From positions 1,217,376-1,281,375 of the forward strand of contig NC_054571.1 of NCBI RefSeq assembly GCF_017654505.1: a DNA stretch of 64,000 bases. The letters are read 5' to 3'. The DNA is from Polyodon spathula (taxonomy: Eukaryota; Chordata; Actinopteri; Acipenseriformes; Polyodontidae). The notes beneath the pieces are model-generated. The model was given only the letters and a program-made list of their open reading frames with translations. It was not told the origin of the DNA and ran no database searches. Both the position numbers and the translations under genes were made by a program. This document shows positions 47,345 to 61,158 of the stretch, in pieces; the first letter of the stretch is position 1; each line of letters starts with the position of its first letter.

Positions 47345-49679
47345 AAAAAACATAAACTAACTGGATTGGAAACAAGGTCTTCCTGGATCAAGGATTTTAA
47401 AACACTGCCAAGTGAAATCAGAAAGCGCAATATTTCAGATCCCTGGGGATTTTAATGAAGGGTACTGAGCCAGATTTTCAGAGCTAGGGTTGGTAATAAC
47501 AATGCTGTCATTAATTAGATTACTGAGGGCTTGACTCCCCCTTGACCCCAAAGTGTTTACTACACCTATTTTACCGAGACGTCTGATTGGATTTCAGATT
47601 GCTGTGCAATGCACCGTGACGGATCACATATTCGAGCAGCTCTCAATATATCTGCAGCGAACGTGTGCCCAAGGCAGTCACGCACCAAAATGCTCGCATT
47701 TTAAACTTCACTTTGTGCAGAACTTTTATGCAATCGATTATGACCAGCAGCTAACCTTGCACTAACTAGGGCAGGGGTTAAGGGACTTTTCTTGTGAAGC
47801 TCCGAAATTACAGAATGCTCTGCCTTACAAAAGCATAATTGCTTTTTTCCTTTTTGAAAGGGTGCAAACCTTGCACCAAAAAAGCTGCCATAAAAATGAT
47901 TTGTAGTACCGGCATAAACACATGTATAGTATGTTGAAATGGGAAGTATTAGTACATTTGCTTTTGAAAGAGTTTGCATGGGTGCAACCAAAAACAACCT
48001 TTCTAAACTCGATTGCTTTTCTGCAAGGAAAATCTAACCAATAAGTCATCAGCAAGCGCATAAAAGCTCTGTGTGTTATTCTTTCATGACGCTTCTTTTC
48101 ATTTCGGTCTCCTCCTCCCCCAGCCACCACCTCGCAGCGTGCCTCATCCCGGGGAGAGGTGGCCCATAGTCATTTCCTATCTGCGGCACTGGAATGCATG
48201 TAGCGGTTCATGTATTTCCAGCCGGCCTCGCGCAGGTAGCCATCGGGCGCCCACGGACGAGACCTGAGTACACTCCCTCAGGCTCTGAGTGTCCTCCACA
48301 GTCATCGGGCCCTGAGCGCCCTTCACAGTTCATAAATCATCTGCAATCGCAATCATCATCATTCATTCATAGCCATTCATTCATAGCTGATTCTCCGTGC
48401 TGAAATTAATGTTACGCAAGAAGCAACTTAGCCACCCTCTTTGAAATGAAAAAAGCTGCATTATTTAAGTAACTCGGTTCTGTTTCTTGAACAAAACCCT
48501 TTATTTTTTCCTCTGCCCGGCAGCACACAATGTTCTGGATTACGAAAATAATAATATAGAGAGGAGGCTGAGCATTGGAAAGATTAGCAATGTGTCCTCA
48601 GGTGTCTTCTTCAAAGCGATGTCTTCTCGGATCCTGCCGTTCTGACAGCGGTAAACCGTTTCTCTCTCCCTGTCTCTTGTACTAGGCTGTCTGATTGCAG
48701 ACAGGGTCAGCGTGCAGAATGTGTGCCCTGAGGGGGGAGAGATGATATATGGCTTCTTCGAGTCTCACCCACCAATCCATCTGTACAGCCCAGCGGCTGC
48801 AGAGAGCCAAGTTTAGACTCAAAGACACGTGTTGCTCTCTGCTCACTTTTACTTGTTTTTCTTACCTTATCATTTATTTTGTAACTGGGGCGGGTGGGTG
48901 CTGGGGGAGGTTTTAAGACACTGTCTCTATTGCTTTTGGTTATGTATCTGTTGTTGTTTTTTTGAGGGACTATTTTAAAGTACTTTCTGTGTTCCTCCCA
49001 GTTTGAGCGTACATTTCATCTTGTGTTTATCATACGACTTTGATCAAATGTTATTTTATCTGGAGACAAGGAAGTTTAAATAAAATGGCATTCAAATAAA
49101 TAGTTGATAATACTAGAAAATGATGTGGAAGGCTGCTTTGGATAGTGTCTTCAGATAAATGGGGGTGCACTATTTTGCGGTATCTTTCCATGTTCATAAC
49201 TTGTCCTGGTAAACACACAGTTAAAACTATAAAGAAGAGACCTTTTCAGGGAATAAAGTCCTGCACCTGCTTGTTTATCACCTGCATACTGATTTTTCTA
49301 TATTCTTTTCAGCTTTTATCTTTATTCGCGCTTGCCTCAGCAGACACAACACACATGAGCTCTGTGTACAGCACCTCTGTTCCAATATTCAAAGCAGCCA
49401 GCGTCAGTCAGCGGCTTGTCGAGTTACAGCACGCGCTCTGACATGCCCGTTCTTTTGTCGTATAAGCCTGGCGGAAGGCACTTTTATGTGAAGGTTTACA
49501 AAACTCCAGGAAACTCAGAAACCCGAAACCTCCGAGTTTTGGATCCAGCTGAACAGAATGAAGCAGCTGCTGTGAAACAGCGCTCCGGCTGAATCGTTTG
49601 TCGTTGAATGTGTCGATTTACTCTCCGTGTTTCTACATTCTGTAAGAAGCTGCTGCAAATTGGGAAAATATATTAAAAA

Positions 49680-49790
49680 ACATGGCAAGCCTGGGTAAAC
49701 TATGGTGGATGCATAGTATAACCATGGGAAAAGCATGGCAAAACTGCTCAAATGCTGTGCAAAAATACCAGGGTACTACTATAAGGAAAA
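49680..49790 (-). repeat. ATGCTTTAC-type dispersed repeat
   Basis: Carries aaccatgggaaaagcatggc. Confidence 0.6.
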
Positions 49791-51329
49791 GCGCACAGTC
49801 ATAGCATTCACTGCATTCTCTAACTTGTGTGCTAGTAATTGAGACTTCTTGGCTACTACAGTAAGTGGCACAAAGCTCTGTCTTGAAAGGAAAATATATA
49901 TAACAATCACCATCTTAACATAGCATGGATTAGTGCATCCCAAAAAGAGTGGGTGGGTATCAAAACTAAAAAGGTGTAAAAACTGAATGAAGAGACACGG
50001 AATGCAACGATTCGTTTGCAGTCTCTGCCTTAACCTGACAGAACAAGTCCAGGGGATCAACTACAGTTTGTTTTACCAGCAAAAACAAAGGCTCTCTCTT
50101 TTTTTTTTTTAGATAAACGAAATGCTGGTTTCCCACATCACAACAGCTTTCTGCTAATCTGGGCTGGAACACGTAGGGGAGAATTCTCTTTTGCATATCA
50201 ACTCTCGCAGGCGTGTTTCCGTCACAGCAGGAAGATGGAATTTGATCATTTTTCTTTCCCTGATTTTTAAAGATCGTATCTGGGAGTTGACTAGAACCTC
50301 CTGCCAGCGCTCCTCCTTCAGTCCACATTAACAAATAGACGCGTGTCTTATTTGCTGTGTTCTTTGATCTCTGTGTGCTGCTGATTAAGTTTGAAAACCG
50401 CACGTGTTTTTTTTTTATTGTGTCGCAATTGTCTTTTTATTGTTTTCCAGGACCCCCTTGCAAACGAGGCCTCGGTCTCAATGGGTAAATCTCCTGGCTT
50501 CATTCATTAATTAATTAATTAATTAATTAATACTAATAAAACATCAGAGCATCGATGTTTAGAAATACTGAAATTAGTGGATTGAGTTCAATGACAGACG
50601 TTTCCGCTAGAAGTCATTCTCAATGTCTTCAGCGTCAGCATGCTGGAAAGACGTCTAATCAAAATGTCTGAGCTCATGAAGTCTGAACCGTTTGCAATGC
50701 GGCTCAGTGACGAAGCTGGAAAGCTGAGCCGTGCCCCCTCTAAAAGCCTGTTTTACTTTTTTAAGCCGTCACCTTGATCAAAATACTCAGCCATCCGTCA
50801 AAAGGCAGACGCAAGCTATTTTAGGGAACTAGACAACAGGGCTGCAGTGTTAAGGCCACCTCCTGTGCCTGCTTGACCTTTCACCTTTCACAATGATGTC
50901 ACTTCGCCCTGGAGACAGTCCTGACACCTGCTGCTTCAGTTAACGTGCAATACAGAATAAAACTAAACAGAATAAAATAGAATCGTTGCATTTAAGACAA
51001 TCAAGAATATAAAGTTTTTTAGGTCAGTGAAAAAAAACATTTTAAAAAAATAGTCAAAAGTGTTTTTATTCGATATGTTATGTGTTTACTGTATGGCACT
51101 TGTAAATTGTTAATATTTATTTATTTATTTTTATTTTTTTTAATTATTACAGATCAACGTTGTCTAGGCATGGTCGTCTCACACCACCACAGAGATCCGT
51201 TCATCTGATCTAAAGAAGCTCCTCTTTGAGTTTCAGACCCGCCATGTGGTTCACCAGTTCATTCATAGGGGTTCACAATCTACATTCAAGCAGCCCAACG
51301 CTTCAGCAAAGGCCACTTCTCTCAGTAAA

Positions 51330-51440
51330 GCTGAGGGAACACGAAACCCCAAGTCTCCCCCGCTGTGCCATGCAGCGGCCTGAAAACAAGTCTCCTGAAA
51401 CCAAGTTCCAAGTGGCTTTGTGTTCCCTCAGCGTTACACT
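51330..51440. mobile_element. Small MITE with CTGAGGGAACAC ends
   Basis: Starts ctgagggaacacgaaa and ends tttgtgttccctcag, inverted termini. A second longer copy runs from 51697 to 51885. Confidence 0.65.
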
Positions 51441-51696
51441 TCACGCAGAAACTGAAAAAAGATACGCTTGCCCCAACGCTATTCTCCATAGCCACACTGT
51501 TATAGTGAGCACACCATGGTATAGTCTAATATAGTAAAAGCATACAAAAGTGTAGCATAGTGAAACAGTAGAATAGAAAAGAAAAGAAAAGCTAGCATTG
51601 TAAAGCAGGTACAGCAGAGATTAAAGCAAGCTTAATCCAGGCTACACCATGGTGTGACGGGAAGTGTAAAGTGGTTTATACTCATGCATCTTACAC

Positions 51697-51885
51697 TGAG
51701 GGGACACAAAACCACTTTTTCAGGAACAGTGGCTTGAAACCTGGTTCCAGGAGACCGGGAGACCTAGTTTGAGGTCGCTGTATCGAACCCCAAGCCATCC
51801 CTGCTGTGCCGCGCAGTGGCCTGAAACCTTGTCTCCTGCAAAACAAGTTCCAAGCCACAGAGCTGCTTTGTGTTCCCTCGGCTTC
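51697..51885. mobile_element. MITE with CTGAGGGAACAC-type ends, copy 2
   Basis: Starts actgaggggacacaaaacca and ends gctttgtgttccctcggctt. Shares tctcctg and acaagttccaag blocks with 51330-51440. Confidence 0.6.
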
Positions 51886-52604
51886 AGTGTGTGCTTAGGA
51901 GACTGGTCTAAAGCAGCGGAAGGTGACAGTTCTTCAGGTCAGATTCTTGAGGTTCACAGACTGTACTGCAACCACACCCAAGCATGGTCCACCCAATTCT
52001 ATATACAGCCCATTGAAACGATTATTCTCAAACTCAATTCATATCTTGTTATTTCATGTGGCTACGTTGCTGCTGTTTCAGATGGGACACCTCTGGGCGC
52101 CAGATGTTCATCCCAGGGGTTAAAGGCAGTGCAAAAAAAAAAAAAATCTGAAAGAAAGAGAACGTTTTCTCTCCAGCTCGTTTCTTCACGCACCAAGTCC
52201 CCGGATAACAGCTTGGCATTTAAACCGCTGTAGTTTTCCTCTGATTTACAGCCGATCAAACAGCTAACAAGTGTTCCTGTACTCTGTTCGTTGGCCACAG
52301 CACCAAATGAAGCGAGCACATGTGCATTTCTGCTTCAGCGACTGCTAGGCCAGCTAGCCTTGATGCAACGCGCTGATTGAAACTATGAAATTATGACATC
52401 CACTTAACCGAGACTCTTTTTGAATGTCCTGTAGAGGGAGAGAGGGGCAAATCTTACACACTGAGAAATGTAACATGGAGGCAGCTAATATTGACATTAG
52501 CTATCTAATATTAGCAGATGTTTTTTGTTTGTCTTTTAAGTAATGTTCTATCCCCAATTCATTAAATTAGTTGGTGTGTGCTGGTCATATTCCTATGAAT
52601 GAAT

Positions 52605-52735
52605 GAATTAGTAATTTAGCAGATGCTTTTATTCAAAGCGACTTTCAGAGACTAGGGGGTGAGCGATGCATCAACAACTGATGCTGTAGAGTCACTTGCA
52701 AGAGGACCCTGGTTTTGCATCTCATGCAATGGACC
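52605..52735 (-). mobile_element. CORE-SINE fragment, tail type A
   Basis: tagcagatgcttttattcaa and gagactagggggtgagc match the tail and adjoining core of the 16364 copy. Ends against an (AAAG)n repeat at 52737-52764. Confidence 0.7.
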
Positions 52736-53569
52736 AAGAAAGAAAGAAAGAAAGAAAGAAAGAAGTTTTGCTAGTAGAATTGCAGACTCAAAGGGCTTTT
52801 TTTTATCCTTATCCAAAACCGCGAAATTGTTCAAGATTCATCAGAACCCAATTCAAACATTTGCAAGTAATATTAACAGCAATCCCTTTGGGGTGGCCTG
52901 TCGGTATTAAGTGAACAACGCTTTGAAAGAGAAACGTGCATTTTAAGGAAAGGGGAAAACAATTCAATGATGAAGTGTCTTACGTAACAGCATGCAAATC
53001 CCACAATATGTTGCCATTTAAAAGACATGTAGTTTGCCAGATGAGACGATGCAACACAGGGCTTTGCTCCTCCTTCTCCACTCCACAAAGAATACAAAAA
53101 AAAAAAAAAAATCGGGAGGTAATGATGATGTTTGCAAGTTGGCGAATGAACATCTGGCCAACAGAAGACATGCCACGACCGGAGCCTTTTGAAAACTTCT
53201 ATGAATTCCAACTGGGCAGAAGGATGATGTGGTCACCAGACCATGAAACCACTCCAATAAACTTCGCCTGGCTGTTAACGTGGCAGTGCCGCGACGAACA
53301 TGGGTTTCTCCATGTTACGATATTCTTTAAAAAAAAAAAAAAATTAGCTGGAAAACTAAAAAATACACCTTGATCCGGAATTCAGGGAAGCTTTCAGTCT
53401 CCGCGGCTGGTGTGCTTGACATCTGGTTTGAAATGTTCGAACGAACCCAAAACCCTGTGATTGATGTTTTATATGACTTTCTTTCCTCTTTTTGTTTTTG
53501 TTCCCCTTTGCTCGTGGCCTGTGTGTTTGTGCGTTTGGTGTACAGTGTTTTTAATCCACCAGGCAAACC

Positions 53570-53845
53570 ACAAGGAACGCTGTCCTCCCTCGTGTTTACA
53601 ATTGAGTACCAGTCAATGGCAATCATGTCAGCTTACATTCTCGGTACACCAGCACAGCAGTAAAAATGTCAGCGCCCCGGATGAGAGAAATATTCTTCCA
53701 GTCGGCTTTTAGAACATTCAGTACAGAAGTTAATTGCCATTGATTGGTACTTAATTGTAAACGTCAGGGAAGGACAGCTTTCTCGTCTTAAAATCAACAG
53801 GTTAATGCATAGATGTAATACCTGCCGATAAATACTTCTTAAAGA
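53570..53845. mobile_element. Long-armed foldback MITE, copy 2
   Basis: gtgtttacaattgagtacca pairs with tggtacttaattgtaaacg; the right side shares ataaatacttcttaaa with copy 1. Left arm appears shortened. Confidence 0.75.
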
Positions 53846-54765
53846 CCATTCCGAGTACGTTTCTATGTTTAGCGCTAATGAGTGTTTTAGAGTTATGGAA
53901 GGATGTGGGTTAAAACTCTGGGAAACTGAATGTCGGACATTGTACAGTTTCCAAGGGAAACCACTTTAACAATCTGAAGATCACAGGGCTGTTTTAAGGT
54001 TACAGAGCAACAGAGCTATGGAATATGATATATCTTGGATCTTCCAGTGTTCCTCTACACCAGCACAGGAAAACGCCTTGGAACTTGGAAGAAACAGGTG
54101 AAAAAATCTCGGTCAGCTTTACATTGACCCTCAGCTGCTTCCCCTCAGTGATTTGTCAAACTGTCAACGCAACAAAACGGAATTGGCGTGCTTTTCAAGA
54201 ACTCGGGACTTAGCTAATCTCTTTAAACCTTTACAGCAGAGAAAGTGATCCCAGTTTGCTGACAGCAAAGGGGTCTGGTCTGAAGACCACCTCTGCAGGC
54301 ATTAGGATTGAATGAGAAAAACCTGGTTCGGGGCTCAAGCCTCACAGCCGGAGTTTGTACTTTTCATTCTGTAGCTGAGAATCACTCTCGCTGCTTGAAT
54401 GAATTAGAAATGGTTGCATTTAATAGATTTCAAACTTTGCTTGGCCAGGGGCCTATTGCCGGACCTTTGAAGAGGTAACAGAAAAGTTTTTTTTAGCAAT
54501 TAAAGTTCGACCAAGGGAGTAGCTACAAGTGCAGAAACGGGTGGAAGTGGAGAGCTGCCAGTGAAACAAGCATAGCTGGGTTACACTGAGCATCTACTGT
54601 ACTCAGTAATTGTGAATTCAAGTGTTTATGAGCGGTGCTGGATTGACTGCACTGGAGACCGAGAACAGTCTACTCTATTATTCCACAGAGCAGCAAAAAC
54701 ACAAGTAGTGTGCATGGAGGTTTCCCCACAAGCTCTGCGGAAAATATGCCTCAAGCATGCCCTGG

Positions 54766-55011
54766 GGTGAGGGAGCAGTTCACTCTCCGTGCCTCAACCC
54801 TGCCCTAGACTGGAGGGTGCAAACTTTCTCTTAGGGGGGTGAGGGAGGGAGGGAGCAGTTCAGTCTCCGTGCCTCAACCCTGCCCTAGACTGGAGGGAGC
54901 AAACTTTCTCTTAGGGGGGTGAGGGAGGGAGGGAGCAGTTCAGTCTCCATGCCTCAACCCTGCCCTGGACTGGAGGGAGAACTTTTTCTCTTAGGGTGGT
55001 GAAGGAGTAGG
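54766..55011. repeat. 80-bp minisatellite, 3 units
   Basis: gggagcagttca recurs at 54771, 54851 and 54931, an exact 80-bp period. Each unit also has cctcaaccctgccct and actttctcttagg. Confidence 0.95.
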
Positions 55012-56481
55012 GGGCAGAGGGCAGTTCACTATGTATTTATGCCCATCAAACCCTTTGGCACTTTGACAGACTGATTTCAATGATGCCAATTAGTGCCCCT
55101 TGGGACCAGTTTACTGCCCACAAAAAACAGGGCTGAGACCACCAGAACTTCATCTCACACTGAGCCTCAATAGCTAACCAGATGGGAGTTACTTTCAATC
55201 ACTACTGGTACTTGAACCAGTGACGTCCCATTCCACTCCACACAGCCATAAAGCAACCCAAGCCAACTCTTCCACAGAGGAAACTCCACAGGCATGCATA
55301 AAATACGATGTTTATTTCATCAAGTTACTTGTCTTCCACAAACACCTGCTGTGACAAGCGATTGTCCATTTTCTTCAACCATTACTGATAATCGCTTTTT
55401 TTTTTCTTAAGTGCTGCTGTAGTTTTGCAGCAATCATTCTCACACAATGAAATGATCTGCAGATTTTAGGAAAGCAACGCAAGGTAATAGCTGTCTGTAA
55501 TTATCATTGATAACCTTGCAGCTGTCACATCCATAACAAGCACTGCATATACATATAACAGTGACTTCACTCAATACTGTAGCAACCTGTACAGCATTTA
55601 CACCTACTAGAAATTATACAGCTGAGCTGACCCACAGGAATGTGATCATTTATAATGTGGGCTAAAAAAACTTTTTTGATTTTTTTGTTTGTTTTTTTCT
55701 AACGCTGATTTTTTTTTTTATTATTTTATTAACGATACGTTTTCTAATATACGGCTAAAAAGCTTTCTTCGGACTGTATAAGTTCGTATCGATCGATGAA
55801 CGATGACACCAACAAACTTTGCTTTGGGCTTCAGATATTACTTAACTTGATTTTCATCTAGACAGGACTAGCCTGCGGGCACATCATTATCACTCATTAG
55901 GATGGCATTTCCACTGAACAGATAATTGTGAGACTCTGCTGACTGTCACAAGCAGACACAGAAATCTACAGCACCACAGGTTCAAAACGTTTACTCAAGT
56001 TTTTCATGAACTCCAATTCTCTATTAAAGAGATACTTTAAAACGCCTGTTCTAATTTACAAAACTAGAACAAACGAACTAACATAATCCAAGGTCGTGAA
56101 ACACTGACTCATTTGAAACACTGACGTGATTTTTTTTTTTTTTTTTTTGTCCTTTAAAAAAAAAGACATTCCGTTAAGCTTTAATCTTGTGTGTTAAAAG
56201 ACTTTTTAAAATAAATAAATACATAAATAAATATAGCCTGTTTGATATTTCTACTATGTTGAGTTTCCTGGGTGGATACCAAATATTATTACAAAATAAT
56301 AATTAAAATAATAATAATTAAACAAAAAAAAAAAAGAGTAATTAGATAACAAGTTTATTAATATAGCCTGAAATTACCAAACAAGAAACTTACTAGAATA
56401 GTAAAAATAAATAAATAAAAGCCAGGCACAGTTAAATGACTTTTTTTCCCCCCAGGAGGTCGCATCGGTCAAGTTCGTTAT

Positions 56482-56483
56482 TA

Positions 56484-56564
<81 letters not shown>

Positions 56565-56570
56565 TAATAA

Positions 56571-56622
<52 letters not shown>

Positions 56623-56635
56623 TATTTATTATTAA
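56482..56635. repeat. Compound (TTA)n/(TAA)n/(TTA)n, self-complementary
   Basis: TTA block, then TAA block, then TTA block, so adjacent blocks are inverted repeats of each other. Confidence 0.95.
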
Positions 56636-56974
56636 TGGATGTCGTCGATTAGAAAAATGTAGCGTTTAAAATGAAAACGCCTTAAAAAAAATAAGCCAGC
56701 TTGATCTCTGGACAACTGGATGGATACCGAAGCTGTGCGCAGCTTCACTCTGTTGTAGTTAAATCTTTTAAACTTGCTGGTACGATAAAAGATTAATTCT
56801 AACAACGGTATCCAAGGCAGCGTTCCCCAATCTTGTACACAGCCTCGAGTCACACACAGAAACTTCAACCATTCTTAAGAGAGTTAAGCTATGTGCAAGT
56901 TCAGACCAGTGCTAAGAGTTATCTGCATGCAGGATCTGAGGTATACAGAGACACGATATCTTTTAAGCCCTGAA

Positions 56975-56978
<4 letters not shown>

Positions 56979-57033
<55 letters not shown>
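56979..57033. repeat. (AAT)n microsatellite
   Basis: About 55 bp. Confidence 0.95.
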
Positions 57034-57034
<1 letters not shown>

Positions 57035-57621
57035 GTTTTAAAAAATGTCAGATAAACTGTGCATGTTGTATAATTTTACATTTCTGTATCCCCAGTGGGA
57101 TATAATAAGAATGCTGATTCTACTTTTTAAATTGCATTATTTTAAAAAAAAGTTGGAAAAAACAACTTTTTTGATAAGGGGGGGGGGGCGACGACAACTG
57201 TATTGCTAGTCAGGACACCCAACACAGAACCTCATTCATTACTATTAATGCATAAATAAATAAATACATTAAAACAACATTTTTTAAATGTGCATAATTT
57301 ACCCGCTCTTGTAGTTGTCGTGCTTGCTTGCAGTAAAATGATGAGCAGCGATATTCTTCTGCAAAAAGCGGCCAGTTTGCTTTTCCACCGGTCCATCTTT
57401 AAAAAAAAAAAAAGTTTTCCTCCAAACCAGATTAAAAGTGATATAAAGGCAGGGGAAATAAACGCTGTTGCAACCTTATCTGGCCATGCGTGTGGCAGGG
57501 GGGGAATAAGCAAGAAGCACACGAGTGTGTTCTCCCGGTCTCTGCCTCTCCCTGTCCTGGTCTGAAATCCCTTAACAGAGCCTTAAGAAAAGTCCCAAGA
57601 GCAGACAGCCCTCCAACTAAT

Positions 57622-57750
<129 letters not shown>

Positions 57751-57831
57751 CTCCCCCGGGACGAGTGTCAAAATGGGACTGTGGGTCTTTACGATGAACA
57801 CTGGTGCCCCACGAGGGCATTTGATATATAA

Positions 57832-57837
<6 letters not shown>

Positions 57838-57862
<25 letters not shown>
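57838..57862. repeat. C25 homopolymer
   Basis: Longest mononucleotide C run in the window, 90 bp from the (CT)n tract. Confidence 0.95.
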
Positions 57863-58047
57863 GTGTCAAACTCTTACATCTTTTAACCAGAATTCTTTTA
57901 ACCTTTCAATCGTATTCCTTATCGCGTTCGTTTTAGGTTCTGTCTCAGAATTACATGTTTATTGAATTAAATTAATAGAACATTCTATCAAATACAGCGT
58001 GTCTCCTGTCTGAAATAATGCGATGAAGTACATTTCCCAACTGTACA

Positions 58048-58099
<52 letters not shown>

Positions 58100-58101
58100 G
58101 A
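58048..58101. repeat. (ATT)n microsatellite
   Basis: About 54 bp. Confidence 0.95.
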
Positions 58102-58274
58102 GTTGTACCAATAAATCATTAATCATAAAACTTTACAAGTTTAAACTTTCCCACCCATTTAATTAATGACAGCTCTAATTATAGCTGATTTGTATTAATA
58201 ATTAGTTTTCAGATTATAAAAAACGTTATTTTTCAGATAATAACTTTTCCAAGCCATGTAAACACAGCACAAAA

Positions 58275-58380
58275 GTTGATTTACCTCTCCTTGCTTTACA
58301 ATGCTTGGCTATGCTCTACCATGCTTTCACGGTGCTTTATTACACTGTGCTGTGATTTTACTATGGGTAAGTCCATGTTT
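58275..58380 (+). repeat. ATGCTTTAC-type dispersed repeat
   Basis: Carries accatgctttcacggtgct and ttattacactgtgctgtga. Confidence 0.65.
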
Positions 58381-58613
58381 TGACAGAGCACCCTAAAAAA
58401 GTAGAGTCAAACCTTCTCCAGTGTAGCTTAAGAAAAGAACAGCCACATGAATACTCTTACAAGAACACATTCACAATAATTGGGTGCACACGCTGGATTT
58501 AAAAAGCATTGAAAGCATACAATTCGAAGGCACACCACTGTATAGTTTCATAAAGATGACATAAAGCAAAAATACCTGAGTCAGGTCTTTGCATCACTGA
58601 GTTAGTAATACCC

Positions 58614-58745
58614 AGCAGAAGTTTTGCATCTCCTTATAGAATGAACTCGTGTTGCTTCATGCAGTCGAATGAACCCTGCTGAATAATGTTCCGTTAACAT
58701 ATTGAATTACACAGCGCGTTGTAGTTTTCCAGATAATGAAAAGCC
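58614..58745 (+). mobile_element. Tc1-type MITE, copy 13, truncated
   Basis: aagttttgcatctccttata through ttgtagttttccagataat, then unrelated sequence. The right half is lost. Confidence 0.8.
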
Positions 58746-59554
58746 TGGTTAAGGGGAGAAATTTGCTGATTAAGGCAGTTTCTAAGTTGATGGTGTGGAC
58801 AAGCACAGTCAATGACCACTGAAGCAGTATTAGGAGTCAGCAGGTTTCCTTGTTTGAAAGTCTACTGTATCGCTTTCACAAACAAACAACCCTTGGCTTG
58901 GTCTCCCCTATCAATACCCTCTCCATTAAAGGCATGTTAATCTTGGAGTCTGACCCAAATTCCATACAGGTTTTAGCAGATAGTTACCAAGAGAGATTCA
59001 GGAGTCTGAGCTTAGTGTTAGAAATACTTCTCGTCCCTCTACTGTGTACATACAAGCCCTGTGGAAGCTGTTCAGGGCACATCGCTTCCAAAGACTTGAC
59101 AAACTGTTCCCTGGCTCATAAATCAATGCTGTAACGCTGAGCCTATCAATGCAACGCACTGAAGAAATCCTGGTAGGTACACAGCACTACCAGCAATAGC
59201 AACCAGTACAAATTTTGCATGGTGGCACCCTTATGAAAGTTGCCCATTTGAAAAGCAGAACAAAGCTTAATAAACGCACAGTGAAAGCTGGGTTACCAAA
59301 TTTCCAGAGTGAGAAACCAGAACAATTGCTCAGCGGGGATACAGGACAATTTCTCTGCGATCACTGCCTCTGAATTCTTTCAGGGAGGTTGAGGTGGAAA
59401 TAAGCAGTGAAGCCTATTCTCCAGAAGGGCCCTTGGATGATGTCGAAGCTATCGAGGCTGTTCCTTGGAAAACAGTAGGGATTTCTGTGCAGGCTTTGAC
59501 AGAGGACTGACAGCGGTTGGCCCTCACTTCCCTGTCCAAATCAGATAGGTCTAC

Positions 59555-59720
59555 CCCTTTACCATGGCAAAAGCTTAGTGAAAGCATAGAAAAGCACAGG
59601 CAAGCATAGCAGAGCTCAGAGTGGCATGGTAAAGCATGTTAAAAAAAGCATGGCAAACCATTGCAAAGAATGGAAAGGCATAGTATAAGCTTAAGAAAAG
59701 CACAGGACAACCTTTGTCAG
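59555..59720 (-). repeat. ATGCTTTAC-type dispersed repeat
   Basis: Carries accatggcaaaagcttagtg and ggcatggtaaagcatg. Confidence 0.65.
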
Positions 59721-60327
59721 GGACTCTCTCTTGTCCATTGTGAGTGAAGAAATAGAGGGCAATGCAGTGAATACTTGTAAGCAATGGTATTTTCCAAGCT
59801 GATGAAGCTGTGTCTCTGGGGAGTCATATAAGGGTTCAAATACCAAAGGGTTTTAAAAAAAAAAAAAGTCTTGCATTCTTTCCGATGGCAACCCACAGAC
59901 AAATGAGCTAGCCGCTAGCTGGCAATATTCCTCTCATTCATTATAAAGTTCTTGGGGTCAGTCGTGTTGGGTTGGGGAGATTTCTCACAGGGGAGTGTTA
60001 ATTGCATCATTACGCTGGGTGGGTTAGAGACCCAATTAACGTGTTTAGCACAGACCTCTAAATAAACTGGTCAAACAGCGCATAAGATTGGCACACAGAG
60101 CACAGCCATGCACTTTGGGAATGGGGGGGTGGAAGGGGGCTGAGGGGGGGGTGAAGTTTACATTCCCCACCTCTTAAAGAAACAAGGGGTGTTGACTGTG
60201 AATTCAGCTGTCAGATTGCCTTTGTGACGCTGGGAGTTATCTAAAAGAGAAACTTAGGGATGGCTCTGAAAATTTTTCTTTGTAACTTTAAAAAAAAAAA
60301 GTGACTTTTTTTTAAAAAAAAAAAGAG

Positions 60328-60385
60328 AGAGAGAGAGAGAGAGGGGGGGAGAGAGAATTCTAAATCAGGCAAACGTATTTATATA

Positions 60386-60471
<86 letters not shown>

Positions 60472-60476
60472 TATAT
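60328..60476. repeat. (GA)n and (TA)n microsatellites
   Basis: Short GA tract at 60324-60354 and about 85 bp TA at 60390-60476. Confidence 0.93.
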
Positions 60477-60933
60477 TATTATTATTAATAATAATATTTA
60501 TTTTTGGTTGCTAAGCTTTTCTTTTGTCGGTTTGTTCTTATCTTTGCCGACGTGTCCAGTCTTGCGTCGGCTCTCCACTGCCGACATTCCCTGAAATCCC
60601 ATTCCTACCGCCGCGAGGCTGCTGTCACATTCCCCTGCCTGACACCCCTGACAGCCTGGCCCCAGACTCCCTCTCACACCTGTCCACTCGACCTGCAGGC
60701 ACAGCACCCAGCAATCCCAGACAGATCATCCCTCTAAAGAAAAAGCCCAGTCTCTTCCTCCGTTTGCCTTTGTTGTTGTTTGGGACTGTTCTCCTTTATT
60801 TTATATGCAAGCTAATAAATTAGTAGCTCTCCCCCAAACCACTGAAATGAATATCTAATCGGTATTGATAGATAATCAATTAGGGGATTCTAGCGTGTTA
60901 TAGTGTTAGTGCTGAATGCATGATTAACTGTTG

Positions 60934-61158
60934 GACCCTTTCGGTCCTGGCGGGACCTCAAGGTCTTGCCTTATCTTAGCGCCATATGGGAAATCATCTC
61001 GGCACCTCAAGGGATTCCTGAGTCCCTGTCTGAGGTAGTCTATAAATATATGTAAAAAAAAAACAAAACAAAACATCCTGTTCTGTGTACTAAATAAGAG
61101 AATTCCTTTCTGAGTAACTTAATTTCGCATTCTAAAATAATCCAGGACTGAAAGGGCT
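60934..61158. mobile_element. piggyBac-like MITE, second example
   Basis: Left ccctttcggtcctgg and right ccaggactgaaaggg are inverted termini. Flanks are TTAA-like but mutated (ttgga, ctaa). About 225 bp, non-coding. Confidence 0.6.

Noticed and set aside
50449..50482. Plus-strand 34-nt microexon-like segment between ttttccag and gtaaat
   Set aside because: No partner exon on the plus strand; such pairs arise by chance in 64 kb.
51769..52233. 154-codon plus-strand open frame
   Set aside because: Starts inside a MITE and ends in A-rich sequence; no domain or splice context.
60498..60737. GC-richer block with open frames on both strands, considered as exon 1
   Set aside because: No hydrophobic signal peptide and no fitting donor at the needed phase.
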